Source of the DNA: Imbricaverruca yamaguchii
Lineage: Eukaryota; Arthropoda; Thecostraca; Neoverrucidae
DNA length: 64,000 nt
Direction: 5' to 3'
Assembly (NCBI GenBank): GCA_034440575.1
Contig: JAOTOL010001559.1
Coordinates: 248,001 to 312,000, forward strand
The notes below the pieces were generated by a model, which saw only the letters and a list, made by a program, of their open reading frames with translations, was not told where the DNA came from and did not search any database. Of the stretch, positions 21,058 to 31,759 are shown piece after piece (position 1 is the stretch's first letter; each line of letters begins with the position of its first letter). Both the position numbers and the translations under genes were made by a program.

Positions 21058-21123
21058 GGTACCTTAATAGTACTTGTGTACTATTAAGGTATCACCACAA
21101 GTACCTTAATAGTACTTGTGGTG
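21058..21123. repeat. Paired cruciform-like inverted repeats
   Basis: GTACCTTAATAGTAC (21,059-21,073) faces GTACTATTAAGGTAT (21,078-21,092), 14 of 15 bases paired with a 4-base loop. Just after, CACCACAAGTAC (21,093-21,104) faces GTACTTGTGGTG (21,112-21,123), 12 of 12 paired. The TACCTTAATAGTAC core is used in both hairpins. Confidence 0.85.
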
Positions 21124-21204
21124 CAAGCAGTTAAATTGGCATAAGAAAGTCGATTTTGTGCGATGTACTCCATAAACGTCATGGTTAAGCCATGCACTTA
21201 TTGG

Positions 21205-22005
21205 TGCATGCGCAGTAGCGTACCGAAGGGAGGGGCATTGGAGCAGTCCCCCTTCCATGAGAGGTTGTGAGCCCCCAATAATGCGCCCAGGTTCGACAAA
21301 AAGGACCAGGCTCTGAAAATCACATTGAAGACCTCAAAAGTCGTCCCGGTACCGTAAAATGAAGTTGATAGCTCCAAAATGTATGACTGAGCCCATAAAA
21401 ATAATATTTAAAAAATCGCGCTTTGGACACAAAATTCCTGTCACTGATCCTATCAATCCTTGTCGTGGCATCACAAATTTTCCTCGGGGCTCCCAAAAGT
21501 TTGCGTCGGCAGTCCCATTTAAGCACAGCGTGGCCCCAAAATTACATCGAGACCAGACAAGGATCAAGCTGGAACCATTCAAAATAGAGATTCCAAAAAC
21601 TAAATGTCCGGCCCAGGAAAGTCGCTCCTTAGCTCAAACATACCACCAGTTTACTTAACATATCGCATACGACACCTAAAAGCACACCGGAGCTCGAGAA
21701 GTCGCCACGGGACCAAAAAGAAATATTGCGCCGGTGGCCCTAAAAATGAGGCTGCAGCACGGACTTTACATAATTCAAGAAAAGTCAACGAAAATTGCGT
21801 CGAGCCTAGAAAACTGGCGTCGGATCGCCCCCTCCCCCCGGAACCATGCATCTGGGCCCGAAATGTCGCAACGGGACTCCGAAAATTATGTTGGAGCCCC
21901 CAATATCGTACTGGGGCGCCACAAATGTGAGCGAGGAACCCCAAATATTCACAGGGAGACCCTAAGTGCATAGCTGGAGAGCGAAAATGCACGTGGCCCT
22001 TCAAA
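21205..22005 (+). repeat. Old degenerate 21-bp tandem repeat with a GCAGTAGCGTACC head
   Basis: It starts with GCAGTAGCGTACCGAAGGG, which resembles the common invertebrate repeat start CAGTGGCGTA.C.AGGGGG. It then runs as a loose repeat of about 21 bp, consensus near CCCAAAATNNCNNNGGGAGNN, clearest at 21,850-22,005. Because 21 is a multiple of three, long frames on both strands show a 7-residue period (for example SPCEYLG, GAPVRYW, GLQHNFR on the minus strand). I read these as shadows of the repeat and not genes. Confidence 0.6.
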
Positions 22006-22479
22006 GCTTACCGACGCTGGCAGACAACCATTCACATTTGTTTTCTTTAACATACACGAACACTATAGAATTATGTCAGACTGCCTATGCCTTGGGCTCC
22101 CAGATACCGGATCAAAGAATTTTCAACGAGCGATCACCCGTGTTTCCTGTTTCTCATCCTTTCTAGCATCAATCATGAGACTTCTTTTTCCATAGGCCAG
22201 CTAGTAAACTACGTTCTTGCTTATTCGTTCTCAACAACATCGATGACAACAACAACAGCTTGCATAGTCGAAGCTCGAAACAACAACAGCTGGCACCCCA
22301 GTCCCCTCCACACACGCACATAGTCGAAGATGAATAATTTTTTATTTATTGAAGAGTAGCACTAATGGTTTCACTCGCACCAGAGATAATCCTATTATTA
22401 CAAGATAAATCATCCGTCGGTAAAAAAGTTCCAAGTCCCGCAAAAAGTCTTACATTGTGTACTTCTTGCTGGACTTGTA
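22006..22479. other. Intergenic, no gene supported
   Basis: Includes an ACAACAACA-rich patch near 22,245-22,295. No coding signal. Confidence 0.45.
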
Positions 22480-22825
22480 ATTTCGAAGTACTTATATTGT
22501 GATAATAAATTTTAGCCAGAATCTTTGAATATCAAAATGAGCAAATATGCAAAACTAATACGACGTGAAAACGGATATGAAACAAAATCCTTCCGGTACG
22601 TTTCGTTGCATTCCTAAAGATAAGCAGGCGCTGAAAATGCCCTTGAAATACCTTTAGCCGTTAAAGCGTACCGACTGATTCAACTTCTTTGGAGGTGACC
22701 TCACATGACCTTAAGTAACTCATCGATCGTAGATGACCTGACTGCAAATTTTTCACGCATGTCAAATTGATGTGAGGAAAAGTGTGCGAAATTTACGCGT
22801 GCCGCCGCGCGCCGTAGAACACTTG
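22480..22825 (+). repeat. Interspersed repeat Rep-B, copy 1
   Basis: Matches 44,335-44,665. Shared landmarks are TTTTAGCCAGAATCTT, GCAAATATGCA, CCGTACGTTTTG-like, GATAAGCA, CCGTTAAAG, TTTGGAGGTG, ACTCGTTGACC-like and GCGCTACCGCGCGC-like. It carries TGACCT at 22,696, 22,706 and 22,734. In this locus it runs straight into the 360-bp satellite. Confidence 0.75.
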
Positions 22826-23440
22826 CCTTTTGCCAATATACGGGATGTGCATCAGCGCCGATTTTTGTGGTCTGGCGCTGCGAATTGATTTTATTTTAAC
22901 GGCCCCTAAGTTCAAAAATCTTTCGGCTGATTTTCATGTTTCTTGCTTTAACCAATGCGCCGGCCATTTCTAAGCATGTAAAAGTAGCGTATATTGGACG
23001 ATACAGTATGGAGTTATATACGAAAAATCGGAGGGGTGGGCTGATTTCGCCATCACCCCTACAGGGCGTGTGTTAATCTGTCATGAACTTGACCTGACTT
23101 GACCTCGATGACCTGACGTGACTTTGAAACATTGTAGCATGACAATGTACATCAAATAAGTCGCTAGTTTTGCCAAGAACACTTAATTTTGCCAATATGC
23201 GGGAAGCGCATCAGCGCCGATATTTGTAGTCTGGCGCTAAGACTAATTGTTGTATTTAGCGACCTCTAACTCGACATTTGTCGGCCGATATTATTTTTCT
23301 TCCTTTAAACAACGCGGCGATCGTTTATAAGCAGGTACATAAACAATAGCGTATATCGGCCGGTAATATCTGGAGTTATCTACGAAAAACGGAGGGGTGG
23401 GAGGATTCCCCCCCCAGACTCCAGGGCGCGTGTTAAATCA
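22826..23440 (+). repeat. 360-bp satellite-like repeat, about 1.7 units
   Basis: GCGTATAT is seen at 22,986 and 23,347 (361 bp apart). GCCAATATRCGGGA occurs at about 22,836 and 23,193. It is collinear with 8,219-8,672 and includes the TGACCT cluster at 23,090-23,114. Confidence 0.8.
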
Positions 23441-23621
23441 CCCGAGACGGGGTGGGTTAATAAGACGGCTTAGATATTTACAATTTAACAGCATCGTTGG
23501 ACTGCGATCTTCTTATGGACCAGCCGTGACACTGATGTTGACACTATTGCCAGTCAGAAACATCGTGGCTACAGATAGATGAGAGGATATTTCCATCAGA
23601 TCCTTGTACTGCAAGTGTAAG
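23441..23621. other. No feature seen
   Basis: Short unique spacer between the satellite and the 3' end of element K. Confidence 0.35.
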
Positions 23622-24628
23622 GAGGCTTGCATTTTTTTTCGGCACCATAATTTGTGTACTTTTCCCATCCGAACAGGCCGCCAGACTTCCAGCCAGATCC
23701 CGGCCACCTTACCCGTCCCTTACAAATATATGCCCGGAAAGCAACCGCGAGTGGCGCCGGCGCCTACAAGATGACAAGGCGGCTCCGGCAACAACATCCG
23801 GGGAAAACCAGAGTAATGGCTTGACACCTTCAGCTGCCAGACAGGGGTCCAAACACCAGCTGGACCACCTCGGGCAGAAGGGTCATCGGCCCGTGAGGTC
23901 GATGGCCCGGACCTGGAACTGTCGCCGCCCAAGCCAGAAAAAAACGCTATGAAGGCCCCAGGCGGGAAATGTAACGGCACATTCCACCAATTAAAAGCGC
24001 GAACTCACTCCGAAGCCCTGGGAGTGGGCTACAGAAAAATGAGGCGGGGCTACATAAAATGAAGGAAAATTGACGAACAGACGAAGAACGCTCTCACAAT
24101 CTCTCCGGAGGGACCCAGAGTCTCCGAGGCGGTCGAGAAGATAGATAGAGAGAGAGAGAGAGAGACGACGCACCCAAACCACCGGCAAAGTGTGAGCGTA
24201 GTCGATCGACGCCTCCCCTCCATCTTCTGGCTGTCCCATGGACCCTACTTCGCGAAACCGTCCAGGCTCTCCCCACCCGGCGCCGTCGCCCCAACCCACG
24301 AGGGTTGGGGCGACCAGGCCATTCATTGGGTGATTAGCTGGGGAGGGATGTACGAACGGACAAGTGGGGTGACTTCGCACGTCTGCTATAGAAGGGCAGG
24401 GTAGGTAAACATTCATGGGGAAATGGGGGAGGGGGGCTTCATGGAGAATGCGTATGACAGGACCATGCTCCGACCCTGTCGTCGAACCCTGTAAAGACAT
24501 GTAAATATACTACCTTTCATGATGGAAACGTTTAAGCGACCGGTTGGCGCAGGGAATGATTGCCAAGCTATCGACAAGCATAGCTTGGGCTGACGAGCGG
24601 GGATACCCGCCGCAAACCGGATCCCAAT

Positions 24629-24775
24629 ATCCGTCATTATCAGGTCCCCGGACACGGATATGCCTTGAAAATGGCCATCTCTCCTTCTGTATGCGAAGCG
24701 CTGAAATACGCTTCTGCAATATCCGTCATTATCAGGTCCCTGGACACGGGTGGGCCTTGAAAATGGCCATCTCTC
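24629..24775. repeat. 90-bp direct duplication inside element K
   Basis: ATATCCGTCATTATCAGGTC and the following CCTTGAAAATGGCCATCTCT occur twice, at about 24,628 and 24,718, with a period of 90 bp. A (GA)n run lies upstream at 24,149-24,165. Confidence 0.8.
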
Positions 24776-24949
24776 GCTCCGTTTTTCCACGCGTCGTCAT
24801 ATGTGTGTGGAATATCATTGTCTCTCCTCTTCTCCTCGTCCTAAATATTCGACCCTCATATTAACCGGAGCTAAATAAATGATATTATACCTAACTTCTC
24901 ACCTTGGTGCAAATCAATTAAAAATCCAGCAACTCTTTGGGCGCCCTCC

Positions 24950-26690
24950 AGCTATGCGTTGAGTGGCGGGACCTTCTGCATAAACAAGAGGGTATTGACG
25001 TCCAAAGCCAATGGCCGAATCCGAGACCCTCTTTGGGGACCAGCAGCAATGGATGACGTGAAAACTACAACCCTCTTGAAACGGAGCCCGCGTTTTCCGG
25101 TTCTCGGGCCTCACCTACTTCACATCATTAACACTTCTGTCGTCTCCTGCGTTTTCCCTACCTCGTGGAAAACTGCTTCGGTTGTTCCACTTCACAAATC
25201 TGGGCCTCGCGATGTCGCCAGTAACTTTCGTCCTATCTCTATTTTGCCAGTCTTATCCAAGTTATGTGAAAAAGTAGTATGTATCCAGCTGTCCTCTTAT
25301 CTAGTCACTAATCACATTCTTTCCTCCTCCCAGTATGCATACAGGCCATGCCATTCGACGGAGGACGCCCTGGTCGACGCTGTCGAGTGGATCACACGTC
25401 GTGTCGACACTGGTCACATCGCTTCGGTCATCTCAATCGACCTAAGCAAAGCATTCGACAGCGTCGACCATGATATCCTCCTGCGGAAGCTGCAGTGGTA
25501 CGGCGTCGACCCGAGGTGGTTTGCTACCTTACTGACCGGCGACAGGTGGTGAGGGGCGGCTCTCTATCCCTTCCGCTATCCCATGGTGTTCCTCAGGGAT
25601 CCCTGGTTGGTCCCTTGCTGTTCAGCATCTTCATGAATGACCTGCCAGCATACCTTCCATACGGACGCCTGGTATCATATGCCGACGACACCCAGCTGCT
25701 AGACTCTGCACATCCTGATGAATTACCCGTTCTTAAATCCCGGCAGGAGAGCACCATCCTTGCTATTCAGTCTTACTTCACATCCAACTCCTTGAAGATG
25801 AACCCCACTAAAACTACCCTACTGCTTGTCGGCACGTACCAATCCCTAAAAAAAGCCACATCCTACCAACTCAACATTGGCAGTCACGTCCTAACCCCCT
25901 CGCCATTCGTGAAGATGCTGGGAGTCATCATTGACCGCACCCTATCCTGGGAGGAGCACATATCCCACGTTGTCAAAAAGTGCAACTCCACCTTGTTCTG
26001 TCTCCACAATATCCGTCACCATCTCACGCCCGAAGCACGCAAACTCCTAATTCAGTCTCACGTCTTTCCATACATCCTATACTGCCTCACTGTATGGGGC
26101 GGGGCTGCCCAATGTCACCTTGGACGAGTGCAGAAGGCGATCAATTTCGGGGCTAGGATCGTCGTAGGGGCTCGTCGTCGTGATCATATCTCGCCGACAG
26201 TGGCAACGCTGGGCTGGCGCAGTGTCCGTCACCTCATCACCCACCGCGACAACATCGCCGTGTTCAGAGCCCTGAATGATCCGCGAGCCCCCGAGGCGAT
26301 CCGTTCTCTGTTCCGCCGGCGGTCGGATGTCTCCCGGCGCTCCACTCGTGCGACGGTGGCTGGGGCACTGGAGCCACCGCCTTTCCGCCTCAGCATGTCA
26401 CGTAGAACCTTCTCCTTCCGGGCAGCCTCGGCCTGGAACCTACTGCCGCCGGCCACTTCCGCTTCTCGGACACGGGGCGAGTTCGTCGCGATGCTGAACA
26501 ACGTCTGATAAATTGACTTCACGTGTTCGGTTTTCACCTGTATACTGTTGTCTTATCGCTTTCATTTTTTGTTCATGTTTGTGAAATGTATCTGACTGTA
26601 TTCTGACACAAACCAAATATTAATCCATTTTATGGAATCGGTTTGTTAAATCTCGCAAATACAAATAAAAAATACAACCGCGTGGTAAAT
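24950..26690 (+). mobile_element. Jockey/CR1-type LINE, 5'-truncated RT, one frameshift
   Basis: The frame at 24,959-25,552 begins just before the RT domain (LHIINTSVVSCVFPTSWK, then NFRPISILPVLSKLCEKVV) and reaches motif A (ISIDLSKAFDSVDHDILL). A one-base indel near 25,545 moves the reading to the frame ending at 26,508. That frame carries HGVPQGSLVGPLLFSIFMND, YADDTQL (motif C, near 25,680), a thumb region and a C-terminal part ending in LNNV. The catalytic residues are intact, so the copy looks fairly young. The 3' end has an (AAATAC)n-like tail near 26,655-26,680. It lies inside element K in the opposite orientation. No endonuclease is present because of 5' truncation. Confidence 0.9.
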
Positions 26691-27121
26691 ACCTCAGTGA
26701 CCCGCTGGACGGAGGGGAGGGTAGTTACGTCAAAAACCGAATAATGATCCGTGCCACGGGGCTGATGAGCATGTGCCGCGACGTTCCTCGGGGGGGTTCC
26801 CTATTGTCCCTATGTACCTGCGGGGACAGCGCGAATATATGCACAGTGTAATACGGACACTTGCAAGCCAGACTCATCCTCCGCCTTGTGTTTTCGTTCT
26901 CCCACTCTCTCTCTCTCTCTCACCCCCCTCTCACTCCTCCTCTCTTTTCTCACCCTCTCTGTTTATCATCCTCCCCGACCTACCCGTACGGTCAGGTCGT
27001 CGCTCTCTCTCAATCGGCTCACACCACACACCCCACCCCCCTTTATCTTCGCCCCGACACATCTTCCGGCACCCCGTAGTGCCGACGTGGCGATAGAAGA
27101 ACGTAGTCGCTGATAGTATTT
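26691..27121. other. Element K internal non-coding, with pyrimidine tract
   Basis: A CT-rich run (about 26,900-26,965) gives pseudo-repetitive frames in all three forward frames. Nothing else is recognised. Confidence 0.4.
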
Positions 27122-27601
27122 TTATTTACGTCCTAAGTGTACACGAAAACGGGTTTGTAGCCGAGTGAGGCATAGCCTCACTCGAGATGGGAATGCTCCC
27201 AGGTGGAGCGCACATAATTCCTCAATCAGCGGGCGGAGTTGCGCCAGCCGTTGAGCGGCCACGACCACCGATGGGGTGGAACCACCTTCGCCCGGCGGGA
27301 GAGTAGGGGCCGCCCTCGCAGACGGTGCGACGGCAACCAAACGGGCGGCGGGGCTCCCCGGGACCGCGCTCCGGCCAGCCACCAGGTCCTTCAGGTGGGC
27401 AGCGAGGGCACCTTCGCGTATCAAAGGGGCCAGGCGAGTCGCCCGGTCCTCCGGCGACAGCCACGCGGCACGCGCCGCCACCTGCACGAGGGCGCTGTCG
27501 GGCAGGGGTGGGATCGGCGACACGTCGGGGGCGTAACTCCGCGAAACGGCGTACGCCCCCACAAACTCGGCCAAGAAGGACGCAGCTCGGTTGACGTCCA
27601 T
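27122..27601 (-). CDS. Unidentified 160-residue frame of element K
   Basis: The minus-strand frame from MDVNRAASFLAEFVG to HLGRK and a stop. It is Ala/Arg/Pro/Leu-rich with helical segments (AALAAHLKDLVAG and RLAQLRPLIEELCALH). No zinc finger or catalytic motif is visible. The IEELC segment faintly resembles VLEELCHRAEELN in the NeSL-type element near 40,230, which might hint at a related gag-like region, but this is weak. It could be joined by splicing to the frame at 28,112-27,861. An overlapping frame (27,692-27,222) is an alternative. Confidence 0.3.
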   Translation of the reverse strand: MDVNRAASFLAEFVGAYAVSRSYAPDVSPIPPLPDSALVQVAARAAWLSPEDRATRLAPLIREGALAAHLKDLVAGRSAVPGSPAARLVAVAPSARAAPTLPPGEGGSTPSVVVAAQRLAQLRPLIEELCALHLGAFPSRVRLCLTRLQTRFRVHLGRK

Positions 27602-27860
27602 ATAACAGGATCAAGCGGTTACCAAAAGTAGAAGGGCCAACGCGACCACCCCTCCCCGTAAAGCCGTAGTGAAACTCGATATTGGCACACAAGAGCTCGC
27701 GACAGGCTAAATGAAGTCATCGTGGTTTAAGCAACGAGAAGAAAGCAACAGAAGTTGGGTGGAGGAAAATACAATATTTCAGTTCACTCCAAAGGAAAGG
27801 GCGCTGGACGGGCTCCGAATTCGTGAATAATCCATGGGAACATCCGAAAGGAGAGGGGAC

Positions 27861-28112
27861 TTACCGCAAGGCCGTTCCCTGACGCTCTCCGTGCCGGTCG
27901 GGGCGAAAGGCTCTTCCCAGCCGTCTCCGCCTTCGGGCCACCACCTCTCGGAGATGGGCAATGCACCTAAAATCGTCGGGCCCGAGGTCCAAAACGACCT
28001 CAGGCAGGAACTGAGGGATGTCCTCCGGGTCCTGGTCCACCAACCGGGTGAACATCAGCTCCGCCTCGACCCTCTCCTCCTCACTAAAATAGAGCTCTTC
28101 TTCCGACGACAT
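27861..28112 (-). CDS. Acidic 83-residue frame of element K, possible first exon
   Basis: The ATG at 28,112-28,110 sits in a good context (CCCACCATGTCG). The product starts MSSEEELYFSEEERVEAEL, continues FTRLVDQDPEDIPQFLPEVV and ends in a basic patch REVVARRRRRLGRAF. The TAA stop is formed within GCG^GTAAGT, a textbook splice donor, so the frame probably continues by splicing (ATTTAG near 27,710 is one acceptor). No known domain. The acidic-to-basic layout is unlike any enzyme I can name. Confidence 0.4.
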   Translation of the reverse strand: MSSEEELYFSEEERVEAELMFTRLVDQDPEDIPQFLPEVVLDLGPDDFRCIAHLREVVARRRRRLGRAFRPDRHGERQGTALR

Positions 28113-29085
28113 GGTGGGTAGAACTGACAGGGGAAGAGGGCGGCGGAAACGAGGCAGACTCCCAGGTACCCATTGGGGATCCCTCAAGGAAGGAGCACCA
28201 CACTCGCCGGGGACGCAGCGAAATTGAAAGCGAGGCAGACGACCTGCGAGCCGTCCTCCTATGGACTGAACGCTTCCGGCTGGTGGTAGTGACTGTTGAA
28301 GCCAGTTAAACTTTCGACAATATTATTGTTGATATATAAATGACGTTCGTTTAGATAATGCCTAATTGGGAGAGGGTGCGATGAATGGACAATTCGGGGG
28401 AATTGGTCACTGGGCTCTAGATGTTTGACCGCAAAATCCCGCTGGTCTCTGTGACCCAGAGGTGCAGGTGAGGGGTCGAATATGGTATGCATGTGGGAGG
28501 GACCGATAAAGGGGCCACCACTTTGCGTTCCCCGGAAGTCTGGCGCCGGACTATAGGGCAGAGGCAAAACACTGCCCGGTATTTTGCCCACCCCCGAACT
28601 CTGCACGTGGACACGGTTGGTGCAGAGATTCGAGGGACACATGGACGGGTTTGGCATGCCACAAGCCTCGATGCTAAAAATAGTAGAGCGGGCTAGGTTA
28701 TAACGACGACTAGGTACTTTCCCAACGTGGTAAGGATCCGTGCCCGCCCGTGGGATACGTCAGACCTGGTCACAAGTGTACGACGAATAAGGCCTGGCGC
28801 GGCATCGATCGAATTTAAGGCTAGGTGTGTCGGTCAAAGACGCCAGAGCACTTGTTTCAGCCCTCGGAGCCTGTACGATGAGCCCCTCGTTGCAATTTAG
28901 ACTTTGTCTAGGCGAGCAACGCTGCCAGCCATGCTCGGCTGGCAGTGGTAGCTCAGCCAGCCATGATTGGCAGATAAAGGTTTACTTGTTCGGCCAACGT
29001 ACCATCAAAATTAGAGCAATGGTCTGTCGATCTATGTGTTTGTGCACCGCAGAGGGAATGGAGCGAGCGAATGTGAAGTGAATGA

Positions 29086-30234
29086 GGGGAATGAACGTGA
29101 GTAGGTAGAATTAAGGATCAGCGGAAGCTGCTTGGGGCTCAGCACAGGCACCCATTTCGTGCCATACATTGCACAAAATTATACTATTACTAGCGTCAAA
29201 AAAGTCCCAACACGGGACATGTCATTTAAACCAATGGCAAATATCATTATCATAAATTCTCTAATGTAACGTATTAATTATAGTCTGGCTGAAGACGCTC
29301 ATTTACCTATATGGCGTTTCCAAAACTTTGACCTAGCATATATATAAATTCGTGTTGGGGACGGAAACTCAAACCAACACCGCGTCGGCTGGGGTTTGGG
29401 GAATGTGTGGTGGAGTTGGCGGCGAAAAACAACACAATACACCACTGACATAGCCACAATCAACAAAGGAGTGAGTTAGGTCAAGCCCTCAATAAGTTAG
29501 TTAGTTCAAGTAGTTCAATTAGTTCCAGTCGTGGTTAGCAATTTCTAAAAATTCATTTCACACACCCATACCATTCACCCTGAGTTTAGCAGCTCTATCA
29601 GGAACACTTCTCACCCACACCCCACTCACCTCACACCCACCCACCCCACTCACATCCCGCACACCCACACCACCAACACACCTCGCACCCACACCCGCCA
29701 CCACCCCCGACACCCCACCGACGGCAGAGCCGCCACCCCTACACAGGCATGCACTTCATGCGCGTCTCTGACAATCACGTGGATCTTTCAGGCATCATTT
29801 TATTACCGTCGCTGAAGGTCTTATAGCGGAGAAAGGGGCCTTGCAAGCTCAGATTAGTGCATTACTCCGAAATGCCCTCGATTGAGAAGTGCTATAATAG
29901 CAAGTCGTTCGCAGATTTTCCGGATTATAAATGCCTTTGCACCCCGAAATATAAATGAGTAAGTTATACTGATATCATGGGCGCTTGGTTTGCAATTTCC
30001 AGCCACGCAATAGCCCCGTTAGCGCCTCTGGGCCAAAGCTCCGTTTATCTAGAGAAAAAAACGTATTTGTCTCATGGGTCAGCCTTCGAAGGTTAGGAAT
30101 GACCGGCCAAGGGTCATCCAACACCGGGCCACTACACAGTTGTAGCCCATCATTAGCAGGCTAGCTGAACTATGCTTCCAGTACGCACACACTCATTGGG
30201 AGTCATAGAGATATTAACAGTCTTAGATCAATTC
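29086..30234. other. Intergenic with CA/CACCC-rich patch
   Basis: A TATA-like TATATATAAATTCG lies at about 29,338. TTAGTTAG-type iterations occur near 29,498-29,525. A CACACCCACCC-rich patch spans about 29,555-29,735. No gene is recognised. Confidence 0.45.
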
Positions 30235-30600
30235 CCAAATTGAACAATCCTCACCAATACCTCCTCTGCGGGAAAGAGAGGCCCAAGTGCCCTCGCTGTC
30301 TGGAAGCTCTCACGGTGCGACACGTGCTCTTCTCGTGCAAACACTTCTCAAGGAAGCGAAGGTTATTTTTCGGAAATGATGTCAGATATGTAACATATCG
30401 CGACATTCTAGCAGATTACTCGTAAGTAATTAATTCTGGCAATATATTGAGGTACCTACGGGCGATAGGATTTCAGTCCATATACTCACATCAGTCACAC
30501 AATAGGACTCTAACATTATAAATCAACGTTATGGGAGGTAAATGATCACATTTTATGGTCGAGGCGCCCCAAACCCCAAATAACTAACTAACTAACCAAA
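30235..30600 (+). mobile_element. I-clade LINE, 3' end
   Basis: The 61-residue frame (30,240-30,425) holds the C-terminal zinc-finger-like motif CPRCLEALTVRHVLFSC typical of I-clade ORF2 ends. After a frame change it continues ILRYLRAIGFQ near 30,450. The 3' tail is AACTAACTAACTAACC at about 30,580-30,597. It is severely 5'-truncated. Confidence 0.75.
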
Positions 30601-30882
30601 TTGAACAATCGCTTCTGGCAGCGGCTAGCAGAGCATTACCGGATATCTTTTAACCTTTCCGTCCAGGTTTCTGCCACGACTCATCTGCATTTAATTTGCC
30701 GCAGAGATCATCTGCAAATTCTGACGTTGACGGCGATGTTAATCTGATGTTCGGAAATATGTTGATATGAATGCCATGTTTTGTGGTTGGTACCCTACGT
30801 ACATGTCAAAGTCATATGATTTACCACATATATTTAGTTCAGGAAAGTATGATAAGCACTTCATCATATGTTACGTATATGT
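30601..30882. other. No feature seen
   Basis: AT-rich spacer. Confidence 0.35.
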
Positions 30883-31305
30883 TCAAATATCATGCTTGCG
30901 GTTATTCACAACATTGCAGGGTAGATAAAGGAAAGCTTCGTTTGTCACCTCAGACGTGAGATGACATTCCGTGGTGAGTTTCGTGAGTCTGTATTGTCGG
31001 TACTGCTTCCCCTTCCATATGCAGAAGATATTACCTGTGTAGCCCTTTATGATCTTGGGAAATTGGTCTGGGGAAACCGTTGGTGAAATTAGTGCCTTTT
31101 GTGCAAGCCTTGCAACATTAAGCAGTGTTTCTTTGAACCACACGTCATGAATACTCAAGCACGCAAGATCTAATTCACCCAGTGCATGTTTGACAACACT
31201 TGCACTAACTTCCCATTTCTTAGAACACTTCACTTTTATTGGTCTATCACAGATGTATTCCGACAAATACTGTGCTAACGTTTGAAGTTTGGCACTGGCG
31301 CAGTC
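30883..31305 (-). CDS. Unidentified coding-like frame, possible exon
   Basis: The minus-strand frame is open from about 31,305 (after an in-frame TGA) to 30,883, and the middle looks protein-like: LQTLAQYLSEYICDRPIKVK, then VSASVVKHALGELDLACL, HDVWFKETLLNVARLAQKA and FPKIIKGYTGNIFC. A GAG^GTGACA donor-like site near 30,950 could end an exon. No family is recognised; a transposon-derived origin is as likely as a host gene. Confidence 0.3.
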   Translation of the reverse strand, partial: DCASAKLQTLAQYLSEYICDRPIKVKCSKKWEVSASVVKHALGELDLACLSIHDVWFKETLLNVARLAQKALISPTVSPDQFPKIIKGYTGNIFCIWKGKQYRQYRLTKLTTECHLTSEVTNEAFLYLPCNVVNNRKHDI

Positions 31306-31759
31306 GGTGCTCTCGCCGTAATATCACTATGCATCTGCCCACGCGAGACACATGCTGGTGCATTTGGCAGAGCTTTTCATAATGCGCGACTTCAACGCTC
31401 ATTATACATCGGAAGTTTCCTATTTAAATACAAGCATATTACATTTATATTTATAACTTATATTTCAATAAATACACCTTCAATGGTGTAACTTTGAAGC
31501 TCGGATAATCCATCTGATTTGAGGGCCAGTGATGCAATCGTCTCTCGTACCCAGACAATATGGAGATCGATTCGCTATGCATGGACAAATTTTACATCAG
31601 ACTGGCAACGGACCCAATATGCCCGGAAGTGCGGAAACGAGGAGCCCATGTCAGTAAATTGAAGGCACGCTAAATTCCCATTAGCTTAAACTCTGCCGTT
31701 TAACTCTCAAATGGAGTCGTCAAGATCCCCACAAGAAGCTGTGGTAATCTCTGCCATAG
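31306..31759. other. Intergenic, no gene supported
   Basis: Unique sequence. A 69-residue plus frame at 31,282 seems random. Confidence 0.4.

Larger units (their letters stand above)
23622..29085 (-). mobile_element. Element K, long copy (with coding region)
   Basis: Read on the minus strand the order is: 5' module 29,085-28,240, an 83-codon frame from 28,112, an intron-like gap with a GTAAGT donor, a 160-residue frame to 27,122, a LINE inserted in the opposite strand (about 24,950-26,690), and the 3' module 24,060-23,622. The termini match those of the short copy: 5' start near CACATTCGCTCGCTCCATT, 3' end near AAGCCTCCTTA. I found no terminal repeats, reverse transcriptase or transposase. 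It could be a retroelement leader plus gag-like region, a DNA transposon, or a segmental inverted duplication carrying a host gene. Confidence 0.55.

Noticed and set aside
17753..29085. LTR retrotransposon with element K modules as LTRs
   Set aside because: The two modules are not similar to each other, and no primer-binding site, protease or integrase was seen.
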